A stretch of 54,842 nucleotides of DNA from Propioniciclava flava (GCF_004126535.1 NZ_PPCV01000013.1:1-54842), one strand, 5' to 3'. Counted from the first letter of the stretch, positions 8,097 through 17,592 are shown. The notes: generated by a model not told the origin, from the sequence alone. A program made the numbers and translations.

Positions 8097-11000
8097 GTGG
8101 CAGACGACGACGCTTTGGGGCTCTTCGACGAGGACGATCTCGGCGAGTCCGCCGACGCGCGTTTGGAGTACGAGCAAGACGGCCCCGACCTGTTCGGGCT
8201 GGAGCCCGACGAGTTGATTCTGCCCACCGAGCCGACGCCCCTCGACGATCCCGAGATGGAGATCGAACTCGACTCCATGGACGAGATCCCGATCGATGCC
8301 GAGGACGAGCCTGAGGTCGAGGCCACGATGCCCGACCCGCTCATCGAGCAAGCCATCGGCAGCTCTGTCGAGGACGCCGCTGGTCCGCACGACGACGATG
8401 CGGCGGTCACCGCACCCGCGGAGTTCTCTGGGCCGAGCCCCGAGGCGTCCGCGGTGCAGTCGATCCCGCCGGCCCCCGAGGCGCCCCTGGCGCTGTACCG
8501 GCGCTACCGTCCCGAGACGTTCGATCAGGTCATCGGGCAAGACCACGTCACCGAACCCCTCAAGCGGGCCTTGGTCAACAACCGGGTCAGTCACGCGTAC
8601 CTGTTCAGCGGCCCGCGTGGCTGTGGCAAGACGACGTCGGCGCGCATCCTTGCCCGCTGCCTCAACTGCGAGCAGGGCCCCACCCCGACGCCGTGCGGGG
8701 TGTGCCAAAGCTGCCGTGACCTGGCGCGCGGCGGTTCGGGGAGCATCGACGTCATCGAGATCGACGCGGCCTCCCACGGCGGCGTCGATGAGGCGCGTGA
8801 CCTGCGCGAGCGGGCCTTCTTCGCGCCCGTCCATAGCCGCTACAAGATCTACATCATCGATGAGGCGCACATGGTCACCAATGCGGGGTTCAACGCCCTG
8901 CTGAAGGTGGTCGAGGAGCCGCCGCCCCACGTCAAGTTCATCTTCGCGACGACCGAGCCCGAGAAGGTCATCGGCACCATCCGCTCCCGGACGCACCACT
9001 ACCCCTTCCGGCTCGTCCCGCCGCGCACCATGGCCGCGTACCTCGCGGAACTGTGCAAGGCCGAGGGCGTGCAGGTCGACCAGGCCGTACTACCGCTGGT
9101 GGTCCGCGCCGGGGCAGGGTCGGTCCGCGACTCGCTGTCGGTCCTCGACCAGCTTCTGGGTGGCGCCGCCGAGGCGGGCGTCAGCTACACCCAGGCCGCC
9201 AGCCTGCTCGGCTACACCCCCGAGAGCCTCCTCGACGAGATCATGGACGCCTTCGCCGCAGGGGATGCCCAAGGCGTGTTCGCCTGCATCGACAAGGTGA
9301 TCGAAGTCGGCCAGGATCCGCGGCGCTTCGCCGAAGACCTGCTGCGTCGCCTGCGAGATCTGATCATCGTCGCCGCCGTCCCCGACGCCCTCGAAACCGG
9401 GTTGGTAGACGTGGCGGGCGACCAGGCCGAACGGCTCACCACGCAGGCCTCCGGCATGGGCTCGGGTGAACTCACGCGCGCCGCCGAGGTGATCGCCCAA
9501 GGCCTCACCGACATGCGCGGCACCACCGCGCCGCGGCTGCACCTGGAACTGATGTGCGCCCGCGTCCTGCTGCCCGGGGCTGACGTTGCGGGCCGCGGCA
9601 TCCACGCCCGACTCGACCGCCTTGAACGTCGGCTCCAGATGGACCCCCTTCCTGAGGCGGAGACCCCAGGCGCGCACCGAACCGGCCGCCGGCCGCGTCC
9701 CGAGGCGTCCACCGCGTCGGCGCCTGCCCACGAGCCCGCATCAGCGGCCCGCGGGGGGCAACCGAGCCGGGGCACGGACACGGCGGCGCCCCCCGCGGGC
9801 AGTAGCGAGCCACGTCCGCCTGCAGCGGATCCGGGCGAGGAGCCCGCGCGTCCACGCAGGCAGCCTGCGGGACCCGAGGCCGATCGGCCGGGCAGCTCCG
9901 GCCAGGCGACCGCCGCGGAGCATGTCGACGCTCCGACCGGGCCGGACGCGGGCGTCGCCGATTCGCGTGAGGGTCTCGTAGGCCCGACGGATGCTGGCTC
10001 ACGCGACGTGGCCTCGGGCGAGTCTGCCGGTCACGGGGATACCCGCAGAGGCGAGGCGGGTCCTGACGGTTCCGGGAGCAGCGCAGGCGAGGCCGATCGT
10101 GCCGCTCCCGCGGATGCGACCACTCCTGATGCGCGACCCGCGGGCCCGAACGACAGCGGCCCGGGGGACAGCGGCCTGGGCGATAGTGCGCGGCCTGAGC
10201 TGGGTCGTGCGCAGCCGGCGGCGGGCGCCGGGCGCGGCAGCGCCCCGGAACCCCCGTACGACCCGTACTCCGACGACGAGCCCCCGTTCGACCCCTACGA
10301 CGAGCAGGACGCCGGACGCAATCACGCAGGTGCGGGACGCCCGTCGGGCCGCCCCGGAGGGTCGGTGGCCGGGCAGGAGCGGCCGCCGCAGGGTGGGGCT
10401 CCCGGCGCCGCGACCCAGGAAGGACGCCGCGGACGCCGCCCCCAGGCCCCCGCGACCCCGACGCCCGCGCCCGAGGTGCAGCCGGTCGAGAGTTGGTCGA
10501 TCAACGCGGCGCCGACGCCGACCACCCCGCAGCAGCCCCGAGAGGCCGCGCCAGCCGGAGCGAACGAGCCCGAGGCGGCGCCGGTCACGGCGGGGCTGGG
10601 CACGGCCGATCTGCGAGCGCGCTGGCCCGAGGTTCTGGACGCGGTGCGCAGCCGCCGCCGGGTCACCTGGATCATCCTGCGGGAGAACGCCCAAGTGCAC
10701 ACGTTCGCCGACGGCGTCCTCACCCTCGCGCTGAACAACCCCGGCGCCCTGGAGAGCTTCGCCCGAGGAGGGAGCGACCAGATCGTCCGCGAGGCGGTGC
10801 TCCACGTACTCGGCGTCGCGCCCACCGTGAAGGTGATTGCAGGCGGCGGAGGTGATGACGGCCCGGTTGACAGACCCGCGGCGCCCCCGGCGCCCGCTCA
10901 GGAACGCCGGTCGGCGCCCGAAGCGACCCACCAGCACGCCGAGCGAGCCCGCGCGAACATCGAGCCGACCCGCGTCGGGCCCACAGACGAGCCGGAGCCG

Positions 11001-11114
11001 CTCGAGTCGCTCGACGACCCCGACATCGACGACCAGGCGCTCGGTTCAGCCGAGTTGATCGCCAAGGTGCTCGGCGGCCAGCTCATCGCAGACGAGGACC
11101 CCGACCAAGTCTGA
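8097..11114 (+). CDS. dnaX: DNA polymerase III subunit gamma/tau
   Basis: Clamp-loader ATPase of the replicative polymerase. The AAA+ domain begins at LALYRRYRPETFDQVIGQ near residue 133. It contains Walker A GPRGCGKTT (about 172), a four-Cys zinc module (CLNC...CGVCQSC, about 188-204), DEAH (about 256) and sensor TTEPEKV. A collar domain follows, then about 300 residues rich in Pro, Ala, Gly and Asp, and a C-terminal domain (LRARWPEVLDAVRSRRRVTW, about 834). The reading frame also spans the SRP RNA, which cannot be coding, so I start at GTG 8097. This leaves an unusual acidic extension of about 130 residues before the ATPase. GTG 8454 would remove nearly all of it. Confidence 0.92.
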   Translation: MADDDALGLFDEDDLGESADARLEYEQDGPDLFGLEPDELILPTEPTPLDDPEMEIELDSMDEIPIDAEDEPEVEATMPDPLIEQAIGSSVEDAAGPHDDDAAVTAPAEFSGPSPEASAVQSIPPAPEAPLALYRRYRPETFDQVIGQDHVTEPLKRALVNNRVSHAYLFSGPRGCGKTTSARILARCLNCEQGPTPTPCGVCQSCRDLARGGSGSIDVIEIDAASHGGVDEARDLRERAFFAPVHSRYKIYIIDEAHMVTNAGFNALLKVVEEPPPHVKFIFATTEPEKVIGTIRSRTHHYPFRLVPPRTMAAYLAELCKAEGVQVDQAVLPLVVRAGAGSVRDSLSVLDQLLGGAAEAGVSYTQAASLLGYTPESLLDEIMDAFAAGDAQGVFACIDKVIEVGQDPRRFAEDLLRRLRDLIIVAAVPDALETGLVDVAGDQAERLTTQASGMGSGELTRAAEVIAQGLTDMRGTTAPRLHLELMCARVLLPGADVAGRGIHARLDRLERRLQMDPLPEAETPGAHRTGRRPRPEASTASAPAHEPASAARGGQPSRGTDTAAPPAGSSEPRPPAADPGEEPARPRRQPAGPEADRPGSSGQATAAEHVDAPTGPDAGVADSREGLVGPTDAGSRDVASGESAGHGDTRRGEAGPDGSGSSAGEADRAAPADATTPDARPAGPNDSGPGDSGLGDSARPELGRAQPAAGAGRGSAPEPPYDPYSDDEPPFDPYDEQDAGRNHAGAGRPSGRPGGSVAGQERPPQGGAPGAATQEGRRGRRPQAPATPTPAPEVQPVESWSINAAPTPTTPQQPREAAPAGANEPEAAPVTAGLGTADLRARWPEVLDAVRSRRRVTWIILRENAQVHTFADGVLTLALNNPGALESFARGGSDQIVREAVLHVLGVAPTVKVIAGGGGDDGPVDRPAAPPAPAQERRSAPEATHQHAERARANIEPTRVGPTDEPEPLESLDDPDIDDQALGSAELIAKVLGGQLIADEDPDQV

Positions 11115-11293
11115 GCCGGTCCCGACCGCGGCGCATCAGGGGCACCTGCCGCGCCTGCGGGCGGGGCGGTCGGCTCGGCGCACCTCACCCGGCACGCCCC
11201 CGGGCAGGCTCCCAGGGCGGCTCCACGAGGATGTCCAGCAGGGCCCGCGGGGCGCCCCACGCGTGCGCCGATCACGCGCCGATCGCGCGCCGC

Positions 11294-11998
11294 TCAGGGG
11301 CGGTGCTCGTGCTCCAGTACGAGGATCGCCAACTGGACGCGGTTGCTCACGTGCAGCTTCGCGAACAAGCTCGCCAGGTGCGTCTTCACCGTGGCGCCGC
11401 TGAGGTACAGCGCCGCCGCGATCTCCGCGTTCGTCAGGCCCTGGGCGACGAAGCGACCGACCTCCCATTCCCGCTCGGTGACCGACGGCGGACGCGTGAC
11501 CGACCCGCCCGCCACCCGCGGTGCTTCCCCCACGGGGGTCGCCGGGACGCCGTGCTGCTCCGGTTCCCGGGTCGCCAAAGACATCAGCCGGGTGAGCGCC
11601 CCCGGCGAGACCCGCGAGCGGCCCTCAGCCGCGTCCTGGACCGCCCCCAACACGAGGTCGGGGGCGGCGTCCTTCAACAGGAACGAGAGCGCACCGGCAC
11701 GCAGCGCGTCCACCAAGAACGCGTCAGTGTCGAAGGCGGTCAGCACGACGATGCGGGCGCGGGTTCCCGCGGCGACGAGGGCACGCGTCGCATCGATTCC
11801 GCTCATCTTGGGCATGCGGATGTCCATGAGCACCACGTCGGGGTCGAGCCGCTGGACGGCCTCGATGGCGGCCCGCCCGTCGGACGCCTCGCCGACCACC
11901 TCGATGCCGTCCACTCCGTCGATCATGAGACGGATTCCCGCCCGCATGAGCGCCTCATCGTCGACGATGAGCACGGCGACCCGTGGCGTCACTCCCAT
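11294..11998 (-). CDS. NarL/LuxR-family response regulator
   Basis: A 234-residue DNA-binding response regulator. The receiver domain shows the acidic pair VDDE near residue 14, the phosphoacceptor in VVLMDIRMPK near 58, the Thr of VVLTAF and the Lys of LLKDAAPD. The C-terminal LuxR-type helix-turn-helix reads TEREWEVGRFVAQGLTNAEI then LYLSGATVKTHLASLFAKL. Its start overlaps the 3' end of the histidine kinase gene by 10 bases, so the two form a coupled operon. The target is unknown; the divergent CPBP protease gene across the intergenic region is a candidate. Confidence 0.93.
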   Translation of the reverse strand: MGVTPRVAVLIVDDEALMRAGIRLMIDGVDGIEVVGEASDGRAAIEAVQRLDPDVVLMDIRMPKMSGIDATRALVAAGTRARIVVLTAFDTDAFLVDALRAGALSFLLKDAAPDLVLGAVQDAAEGRSRVSPGALTRLMSLATREPEQHGVPATPVGEAPRVAGGSVTRPPSVTEREWEVGRFVAQGLTNAEIAAALYLSGATVKTHLASLFAKLHVSNRVQLAILVLEHEHRP

Positions 11999-13236
11999 GG
12001 CAGCGCCACCTCCACTCTGAAATGGCGATCCGGCGTCGTCCCGGACCAGGACGTGCCCCCGAGCAGCGAGGCGCGCTCGGCCACGCCCGTGAGTCCATGC
12101 CCGGTGCTGATCACCTGCTGAGGCGGACGCGTTGGCAGGCAGTTCTCGGCGCGGAGCACCACCTGATCGCGCTCACGGGCGATCAGGATCGTGACGGCCT
12201 CGCCCGGCGCGTGCTTGGCCGCATTCATGAACGCTTCCTCGAGGATGCGGCTCAGCGTCACGGCCCGCGCCGGGAAGCAGGCCACCTCCTCAGGGGTGAT
12301 CCCACGCCAGGTGAGGTTCACGTCCTGACCCGCGAGGCGGGCGGCCTCCACGAGCGCCTCGATGGACGCCGAAGTGGGGAGCGGGACGGCCTCGCCCAGA
12401 TCGGCGGGATCACGCAGCGCCGTCAGCGCCTCGCGGAGCATGCCGCCCGCGGTGGCTGCCGCGTCGCGGATGGTCTGTGCGGTGCTGCGGATCTGTTCGG
12501 GAGGCAGATCGTCCCGGCTGGCGAGTGCGCCCGCGTGGATGGCGACGACGGACAGTTGGTGGGAAATGCCGTCGTGCATGTCGCGGGCGAGGGCCCGGCG
12601 TTCCTCGGCGCGTGCGCGCTGCACGTCGATCTCCCGGCTGCGAGCGAGCGCAGCGTTGGTGCGTTCGGCCGCCGCTGCCTGCTCGCGAAGCGCCGTCACC
12701 AAGGCCGCCCGCGTGCCACGGACCCGCCCCCACAGCAGCGGTCCTGCCGCCATCACGGCCGCGACCAAGGCGACCGCCAGCGGGCTCCCGGCCAACCCCG
12801 TCTGGGTGGACCCCGCCACCGCGTCCTGCCAAGACGACATCGCCGCCATGCCGAAGGCCATCGTCACTGTCAGCGAAGCGTCGAGCGTCAGGGAACGGCG
12901 CTCGCCGAGCCGGACGAGGGCGACGATGGCCGCAGGCATCGCGAACGAGCTGACCACCCCGGCCAGGACCAGCGCCACGTTGCCCACGATGGAACGGCGG
13001 AGGGGGCCCACCGCGATGGACGCCGCGATGCCCACGAGGAGGTCTGCGACCAGGAAGGGGGCCAGGACGGCGATCTGGGCCTCCTCGGATTCGTCGAGGG
13101 TGAGCCCGAACAACACCACGTAGGCGAGTGCCCCGACGACGAAGCACACTGCCGAGACCAGCAGCGCCCATAACTGGGGGTGGCGCGCGGCGAGGGGGCG
13201 CGACGAGGACGCCGACAGGGCAGGGGACTGCAGCAC
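11989..13236 (-). CDS. Sensor histidine kinase (HisKA_3 type)
   Basis: A 415-residue membrane kinase partnered with the overlapping response regulator. Several N-terminal hydrophobic segments (for example LWALLVSAVCFVVGALAYVV) form the sensor. A coiled linker leads to the phosphoacceptor box ALARDMHDGISHQLSVVAIH, with His near residue 220. An HATPase_c domain follows with the N-box ILEEAFMNAAKHA and G-box GHGLTGVAERASLLGG. This is the short kinase class that pairs with NarL-type regulators. The start is GTG at 13236. The extracellular loops are short, so the signal may be membrane-derived; no ligand can be inferred. Confidence 0.92.
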   Translation of the reverse strand: MLQSPALSASSSRPLAARHPQLWALLVSAVCFVVGALAYVVLFGLTLDESEEAQIAVLAPFLVADLLVGIAASIAVGPLRRSIVGNVALVLAGVVSSFAMPAAIVALVRLGERRSLTLDASLTVTMAFGMAAMSSWQDAVAGSTQTGLAGSPLAVALVAAVMAAGPLLWGRVRGTRAALVTALREQAAAAERTNAALARSREIDVQRARAEERRALARDMHDGISHQLSVVAIHAGALASRDDLPPEQIRSTAQTIRDAAATAGGMLREALTALRDPADLGEAVPLPTSASIEALVEAARLAGQDVNLTWRGITPEEVACFPARAVTLSRILEEAFMNAAKHAPGEAVTILIARERDQVVLRAENCLPTRPPQQVISTGHGLTGVAERASLLGGTSWSGTTPDRHFRVEVALPWE

Positions 13237-13357
13237 CTACGTCATCCTAGGTTCGGGCCGCGCCCAGGGGATCACCCAAACGGGTGAGGGGAATGCTCGG
13301 CGAAGTCCACCCGCATGGGCGATCCGGGACAGACGCTGGCCCGCAAGGCTGGACGAC

Positions 13358-14338
13358 ATGATGACGAACACCTCGACGGACCACGCGCCCACCCCGGCCA
13401 GACCGTCCTCCTCCGGCGCCTCGGTCCTTCGCCCGTTGGCCTACCACCGCCTCCTGCTGTCTCCGGCCCAGGGCACCCGCTGGTGGCGTCCGCTGGCCGT
13501 TGTCGGGGCCACGGTGGGCCTCTACCTCGCGTTCGTGCTTCCGCTGCTCATCCTCACGGTGGTCGCGATGGAGGGGACCTTCGGGGACCGCTGGATCCCG
13601 ACCCCTGAGCTCAGCGACCCGTCGAACCCGGCCGACATGGTCGTGGGACTCGGCATGATCGCGCTCATGGTGCCGGCCGCGGCCCTGGGGATGCGCTGGG
13701 CTGGGCGCGCCCCCGGGATCCTGCACTCGGTGCGGCGGCGCGTGCGGTGGGAGCTTCTCCTGCGTGCCGGCGTGGTCCTCCTGCCGCTGTATGCGCTCGT
13801 CAACACGGCACAGTTCCTGGTCGCGCCGCCCGCGGACCTGGCTTGGCCGACGGTGAACGCGCACACCCTCCTCTTGTACGTCCTCTTCGTCCTCCTGGTT
13901 CCGCTGCAGTGCGCGGGGGAGGAGTACGTCTTCCGGGGCCTGCCGCTGCAGGTGTTCGGGACGTGGCTGCGCTCGCCCCTGTGGGGCATCCTCATCCCGG
14001 TGCCGTTCTTCGTGCTCGCGCACGGCTACGACTGGGTGGGACAGATGGACATCGCGGTGTTCGCCGTCTGCTTGGGGGCACTGACGTGGAAGAGCGGTGG
14101 GCTGGAGTGCGCCATCGTCTTGCACACCGCCAACAACCTGACGCTGTTCCTGCTCACGACGTTCAGCGCGTCTTCAACGCTGGAGCAGGGGGCCGTCGAT
14201 CCGATCCTGTTGCTGATCAGTCTGCCCGTGACGCTCGGCAGCACCGCCTGGCTCTGGTGGTGGGTGTCGCGTCGCTACGGCGTGCGCGCGCTCGAGCCGG
14301 TGGTGGAGGTCGCCCGACGCGGCGCCACGTCTGAGTAG
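13358..14338 (+). CDS. CPBP-family intramembrane metalloprotease
   Basis: A 326-residue multi-pass membrane protein of the CAAX protease/bacteriocin-processing (ABI, Rce1-like) family. Motif 1 EEYVFRG sits near residue 187, motif 2 is probably FFVLAHGYDW near 219, and the last motif is HTANN near 256. These supply the glutamates and histidines of the metal site. I count about eight hydrophobic segments. A doublet ATG marks the start. It is divergent from the two-component operon and shares its upstream region. Substrate unknown; family members process prenylated proteins or peptides or confer bacteriocin immunity. Confidence 0.85.
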   Translation: MMTNTSTDHAPTPARPSSSGASVLRPLAYHRLLLSPAQGTRWWRPLAVVGATVGLYLAFVLPLLILTVVAMEGTFGDRWIPTPELSDPSNPADMVVGLGMIALMVPAAALGMRWAGRAPGILHSVRRRVRWELLLRAGVVLLPLYALVNTAQFLVAPPADLAWPTVNAHTLLLYVLFVLLVPLQCAGEEYVFRGLPLQVFGTWLRSPLWGILIPVPFFVLAHGYDWVGQMDIAVFAVCLGALTWKSGGLECAIVLHTANNLTLFLLTTFSASSTLEQGAVDPILLLISLPVTLGSTAWLWWWVSRRYGVRALEPVVEVARRGATSE

Positions 14339-14361
14339 CGGCTATCCCTCCCCTCATTAAT

Positions 14362-14371
14362 GTGATATCAC
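14362..14371. promoter_or_regulatory. Palindrome GTGATATCAC upstream of the SPFH gene
   Basis: A perfect 10-bp palindrome in an AT-rich island (ATTAATGTGATATCACTTAG) within otherwise GC-rich DNA. It lies 28 bases before the start codon of the SPFH gene. The position suits an operator over or beside a promoter, but no binding protein is identified. The co-transcribed ribbon-helix-helix protein is one candidate. Confidence 0.4.
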
Positions 14372-14398
14372 TTAGCTATCAGATTCTAAGGAGGCGTC

Positions 14399-15373
14399 AT
14401 GACACAGGGGACTGTGGTGCAGGAGGAGCCCTCGGTGGGCGGTCAGGCTGCCGGGCGGCCGGTGGGGCATGAGGGTACGCGCGTCACGATTGAGGAACGA
14501 ACCGCGTGGTCCATGTCTGGAGCGGCGGCGCTGCTGCTCGCTCTCGTGCTCCTCGCGGGGTTCGGCTGGGGGATCGGCGGCGCGATCGCCGCGGACTCTG
14601 CTGGAACGCCGGTGAACGGGTGGGGTGTCGTGGGCGGAGTGGTGTCGCTGCTGGTGGGCATGCTGGTGGTGTCGTCGTTAACGATCGTCGCGCCCGGCGA
14701 CACCAAGGTGACCCAGTTTTTCGGCCGCTACCTCGGCACCGTGCGCAAGCAAGGCCTGCTGATGACCGTGCCGCTGACGACCAAGAAGAAGGTGTCGGTC
14801 AAGGTCCGCAACTTCGAGACCAACGAAATCAAGGTCAATGACGCCGACGGCAACCCCATCACCATCGCCGCCATCGTCGTGTGGCAGGTCGCGGACACCG
14901 CGAAGTCGGTCTTTGCAGTCGAGCAGTACGAGGACTTCGTGACCGTCCAGGCCGAATCTGCCCTGCGGCATGTCGCTTCCTCCCACCCGTACGACTTCGC
15001 CGAGCCGGGGGAGGAAAGCCTGCGCGGTTCGACAGATCTGGTGTCGCGGGAGTTGGCCGAAGAGGTCGCTGCGCGCATCAAGATCGCGGGGCTGGAAGTC
15101 GTCGAGACACGGATCTCCTCCCTGGCCTACGCCCCCGAGATCGCCCACGCCATGCTTCAGCGTCAACAAGCCTCGGCCGTTCTCGCGGCGCGCGGCAAGA
15201 TCGTCGAAGGCGCCGTCGGCATGGTCGAACAAGCCCTCGCTCGCCTGGAGGAGGACGAGGTCGTCACGCTGGACGATGAGCGCAAGGCAGCCATGGTCTC
15301 CAACCTGTTGGTCGTGCTGTGCTCGGATTCCCGGTCCACGCCGGTGATCAACACCGGGACGCTGTACGGGTGA
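14399..15373 (+). CDS. SPFH/Band 7 (prohibitin-like) membrane protein
   Basis: A 324-residue flotillin/stomatin-like protein. Two N-terminal membrane segments (about residues 39-62 and 77-97) precede the SPFH domain, which opens APGDTKVTQFFGRYLGTVR. The domain continues through VKVRNFETNEIKVNDADGN and IAAIVVWQV to an Ala/Glu-rich coil (LEVVETRISSLAYAPEIA). Such proteins form oligomeric scaffolds in membrane microdomains. An ideal Shine-Dalgarno AAGGAGG lies 5 bases before ATG. Two bases separate its stop from the next gene, a ribbon-helix-helix protein, a pairing often seen in Actinobacteria. Confidence 0.9.
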   Translation: MTQGTVVQEEPSVGGQAAGRPVGHEGTRVTIEERTAWSMSGAAALLLALVLLAGFGWGIGGAIAADSAGTPVNGWGVVGGVVSLLVGMLVVSSLTIVAPGDTKVTQFFGRYLGTVRKQGLLMTVPLTTKKKVSVKVRNFETNEIKVNDADGNPITIAAIVVWQVADTAKSVFAVEQYEDFVTVQAESALRHVASSHPYDFAEPGEESLRGSTDLVSRELAEEVAARIKIAGLEVVETRISSLAYAPEIAHAMLQRQQASAVLAARGKIVEGAVGMVEQALARLEEDEVVTLDDERKAAMVSNLLVVLCSDSRSTPVINTGTLYG

Positions 15374-15375
15374 CG

Positions 15376-15624
15376 ATGTCCGAGCCGAACGATGTGACGC
15401 CCGAGGCGTCCGCGTCCCGGCCCGCGGGGCGGCGGGAGCGCAAGTCGCTCCTGCTGCGCCTCGACCCCGCCGTCCACGAGGGCCTGGCCAAGTGGGCGGC
15501 CGACGACCTGCGCAGCCTCAACGCCCACATCGAGGTGTTGCTGCGCGAGGCGCTGAAGAAGGCGGGACGCGACGTCAAGGCGGCGCCGATCCGCAAGCCC
15601 GGCCGGCCACCGGCCGGCGAGTGA
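15376..15624 (+). CDS. Arc-like ribbon-helix-helix protein
   Basis: An 82-residue basic protein. KSLLLRLDPAVHEGLAKWAADDLRSLNAHIEVLLREALKK has the strand-helix-helix pattern of Arc/MetJ DNA-binding proteins, with a Lys/Arg/Pro-rich tail. ATG 15376 lies two bases after the SPFH stop, which argues for one transcript and linked function. It could regulate its own operon through the palindrome at 14362; that is inference. No toxin partner is adjacent. Confidence 0.82.
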   Translation: MSEPNDVTPEASASRPAGRRERKSLLLRLDPAVHEGLAKWAADDLRSLNAHIEVLLREALKKAGRDVKAAPIRKPGRPPAGE

Positions 15625-15802
15625 TACCCCTCCCGCGCAGCCCTTCCTGGGACGCCGCCCACCCGTCCTCGGACGCCGCCGCCCCCCGGCGTCCGAGGGT
15701 GGGCGCATCCGGACGCTGTCAGGACGCCGCCGCATCGGGCCGCCGCCCGGGGAAGTGTCGGGCGCATCGCCTAGGATGGCCGTGACGAAAGGGAGGTCTG
15801 GC

Positions 15803-16126
15803 ATGTCCATGTTCGGCACTGAGGGCGGCGGCTTCGACATCAACGCGCTGCTCGCCCAGGCGCAACAGATGCAGCAGCAGATGGCCTCCGCGCAGGCCGA
15901 ACTGGCCGCGACGACCGTCGAGGGCACCGCCGGTGGCGACCTCGTGCGCGTCACCATGACCGGCGAGGGCGACGTGACGCAGGTCGTCATCGCTCCGGCC
16001 GCCATCGATCCCGAGGATCCCGAGACCCTGGGCGACCTTGTCGTCGCCGCCCTGCGGGACGCGTCCAACCAGGTCAAGTCGCTGGCCGCCGCGTCCATGC
16101 CGCAGATCCCGAACCTGCCCTTCTGA
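15803..16126 (+). CDS. ybaB: YbaB/EbfC nucleoid-associated protein
   Basis: A 107-residue YbaB/EbfC protein: [20 protein letters not shown] forms the helical arm, followed by [20 protein letters not shown] and [20 protein letters not shown]. Family members are dimeric DNA-binding proteins. ATG 15803 follows GGGAGG at a normal distance; upstream in-frame starts lack such a site. It lies 11 bases before recR, the standard bacterial arrangement. Here dnaX is separated from the pair by about 4.7 kb of inserted genes. Confidence 0.93.
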   Translation: MSMFGTEGGGFDINALLAQAQQMQQQMASAQAELAATTVEGTAGGDLVRVTMTGEGDVTQVVIAPAAIDPEDPETLGDLVVAALRDASNQVKSLAAASMPQIPNLPF

Positions 16127-16137
16127 GCGGAGCGACG

Positions 16138-16737
16138 TTGTACGAGGGTCCCATCCAGACGCTGATCGACGAGCTGGGTCGGCTTCCGGGGATCGGCCCC
16201 AAGAGCGCCCAGCGCATCGCGTTCCACCTGCTCAACTCGGATCGCGACGAGGTCGAACGCCTCGCCACCGCGCTGCGCGAGGTCGTCGACAAGGTGAAGT
16301 TCTGCGACATCTGCTTCAACGTGTCCGAGGACACGACCTGCCGGGTCTGCCGCGATCCGCGCCGCGACCAGGCGAGCATCTGCGTCGTCGAGGAGTCCAA
16401 GGACGTCGCCGCGATCGAGCGCACCCGCGAGTTCCGCGGGCTCTACCACGTGCTCGGCGGGGCGATCAGCCCCATCGACCACGTGGGCCCCGAGGATCTG
16501 CACATCGCCGAACTACTGCGTCGCCTTTCCTCCCCGGTGGTCACCGAGGTCATCCTCGCCACCGACCCCAACCTTGAGGGCGAGGCGACCGCCACGTACC
16601 TCACGCGGCTGCTCGGCCCCACCGGCATCACCGTGTCGCGGCTGGCGTCCGGCCTGCCCGTCGGCGGCGATCTGGAGTTCGCCGACGAGATCACCCTCGG
16701 TCGCGCCTTCTCCGGGCGCCGCGCCGTCGGCGTCTAG
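16138..16737 (+). CDS. recR: Recombination protein RecR
   Basis: A 199-residue RecR, which acts with RecF and RecO in loading RecA at gaps. The helix-hairpin-helix [20 protein letters not shown] is near the N-terminus. The four-Cys zinc finger [19 protein letters not shown] lies near 57-75. The Toprim domain runs from ICVVEE with [14 protein letters not shown] and [15 protein letters not shown]. The start codon is TTG 16138, giving the expected N-terminus [17 protein letters not shown]. Directly downstream of ybaB. Confidence 0.96.
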   Translation: MYEGPIQTLIDELGRLPGIGPKSAQRIAFHLLNSDRDEVERLATALREVVDKVKFCDICFNVSEDTTCRVCRDPRRDQASICVVEESKDVAAIERTREFRGLYHVLGGAISPIDHVGPEDLHIAELLRRLSSPVVTEVILATDPNLEGEATATYLTRLLGPTGITVSRLASGLPVGGDLEFADEITLGRAFSGRRAVGV

Positions 16738-16775
16738 GAACCACCACCCCCACCCACTCGCCAAGGAGCTGCTCC

Positions 16776-17591
16776 GTGCCCATCCGCCTGATCGCCACCG
16801 ACATGGACGGGACCCTCCTGCGCAGCGACCACCGCACCATCAGCCCCCGGACGCGGGAGGCGTTCGCCGGCGCCCGCGAGGCCGGCATCGACGTGCTCGC
16901 CATCTCCGGACGCCAGCCCTACTCGATCGGCGCGATCGTCGCCGACTCGCCCCTGGACGGCGCCGTGGTCGGCAGCAACGGCTCCGTCGCCATGGATCTG
17001 CTCACCCGCGAGGTGCTGTTCGAGGAGACGCTGACGGTCGAGGCGCAGCGCGCGATCGTCGAGGGGATCCTCGCCGAGTTCCCGCACGCCAAGGTGTCGT
17101 CGTCGCGGGAGGCGGGCAACACCTACGTCACCCAGCACGGCTACGCGGGGCTGGAGGATCCGGGCGCCGAGATCGCCCGCTGGGAGGTTTCGCACCGCCG
17201 GGCCGATCTGGACGAGGTGCTCGCGGAGCCGTCGGTGAAGCTGGCCATCCTCGACCCGGGCGTGCCCGCGGAGTCCCTGCTGGCGCTGGCGCGCAGCCTC
17301 GACGTGCCGGGCGCCTTCCCGACGACGTCGGGCGCGCCGTTCCTGGAGATCGGCAAGGCGGGGGTCTCGAAGGCGACGGCGCTGGCGCGGTTCGCCGAGG
17401 CGCGCGGTTACGCCCCGGAGGAGGTCGTCGCGTTCGGCGACAACAACAACGACGTCGAGATGCTGCGCTGGGCCGGGCTGGGCGTGGCGATGGGCAACGC
17501 CGTCCCGGCGGCGCTCGCGGCCGCCGACCAGGTGACGTCCCACCACGACGAGGACGGCGTCGCGAAGGTCATCGAGCGCCTGCTCGCCTGA
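16776..17591 (+). CDS. HAD-superfamily hydrolase, Cof type
   Basis: A 271-residue Cof/YbiV-type phosphatase. The nucleophile motif ATDMDGTLL is at the N-terminus. AISGRQPYS, a Lys in GKAGVSKATAL and VVAFGDNNNDVEML complete the HAD motifs, with a C2-type cap between. Such enzymes dephosphorylate sugar phosphates or cofactors; specificity cannot be read. GTG start at 16776 with AAGGAG nine bases upstream. A 22-bp repeat array begins two bases after its stop codon. Confidence 0.92.
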   Translation: MPIRLIATDMDGTLLRSDHRTISPRTREAFAGAREAGIDVLAISGRQPYSIGAIVADSPLDGAVVGSNGSVAMDLLTREVLFEETLTVEAQRAIVEGILAEFPHAKVSSSREAGNTYVTQHGYAGLEDPGAEIARWEVSHRRADLDEVLAEPSVKLAILDPGVPAESLLALARSLDVPGAFPTTSGAPFLEIGKAGVSKATALARFAEARGYAPEEVVAFGDNNNDVEMLRWAGLGVAMGNAVPAALAAADQVTSHHDEDGVAKVIERLLA

Positions 17592-17592
17592 C

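Noticed and set aside
11180-11290. Minus-strand peptide APRALLDILVEPPWEPARGR between dnaX and the response regulator
   Set aside because: It looks protein-like, but an in-frame stop lies just upstream and no start codon is usable; too short to call.
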